14,272 nt of DNA from CAZDCZ01 sp964504155. GTDB lineage: Bacteria; Bacteroidota; Bacteroidia; Bacteroidales; UBA12077. The notes below the pieces were generated by a model that saw only the letters and a program-made list of their open reading frames with translations, was not told the origin of the DNA and did no database searches. The stretch covers positions 1 to 14,272 of the forward strand of contig CAZDCZ010000072.1 of NCBI GenBank assembly GCA_964504155.1, given 5' to 3'. Shown here one piece after another: positions 14,265-14,272 of this stretch. Every line of letters begins with the position of its first letter. Position 1 is the first letter of the stretch. The translations under genes and the position numbers were made by a program.

Positions 14265-14272
14265 AAGCGGGG

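Noticed and set aside
1..14272. CRISPR array, tRNA, rRNA or a classical defence system
   Set aside because: No regularly spaced repeat array, tRNA cloverleaf or cas/restriction/toxin-antitoxin gene motifs could be seen on either strand.

Overview
The window is AT-rich chromosomal DNA from a member of the Bacteroidota, most likely a marine or anaerobic Bacteroidales/Marinilabiliales-type organism. The evidence is: start codons without Shine-Dalgarno sequences but with A/T-rich leaders; a perfect Bacteroidota sigma-type promoter (TTTG-N19-TAATTTTG) before smpB; a DPP5-like S9 lipoprotein peptidase; a beta-barrel protein with thrombospondin type-3 repeats and an EF-hand; and a SPOR-like envelope protein. 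The species cannot be named from the sequence alone.

Layout. Positions 1-443 hold the 5' part of a zinc-ribbon transposase gene on the minus strand. It is split by a 130-bp MITE-like element with 16-bp terminal inverted repeats and a 6-bp target duplication. Next come recA and a secreted S9 peptidase lipoprotein (both +), closed by a strong terminator at 3781-3820. A small membrane protein (+) with its own promoter converges on miaA (-). A Yip1-like membrane protein and smpB (both +) follow, converging on a two-gene envelope operon read on the minus strand: a SPOR-like protein at 7936-9255, then a beta-barrel/TSP3/EF-hand protein at 6580-7923. A LOG-family nucleotide phosphoribohydrolase and uvrA (both -) lie beyond. 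uvrA is preceded by a 69-codon C-terminal stump of a lytic transglycosylase.

The right end (13272-14272) is a graveyard of mobile elements. A frameshifted N-terminal fragment of a DDE transposase (+) abuts a REP-associated Y1/HUH transposase (-) with three frameshifts, beyond which lies a GC-rich REP-like palindrome.

How the genes fit together. The core is housekeeping: recombinational repair (recA), nucleotide excision repair (uvrA), tRNA A37 modification (miaA) and ribosome rescue (smpB). Among them sits one coherent accessory unit, the 7936-9255/6580-7923 envelope operon. Its upstream region carries a plausible promoter and paired direct repeats. It is the best candidate here for a poorly described system, probably a periplasmic peptidoglycan-binding partner plus an outer-membrane calcium-binding barrel. 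No CRISPR array, tRNA, rRNA or intact insertion sequence was seen.
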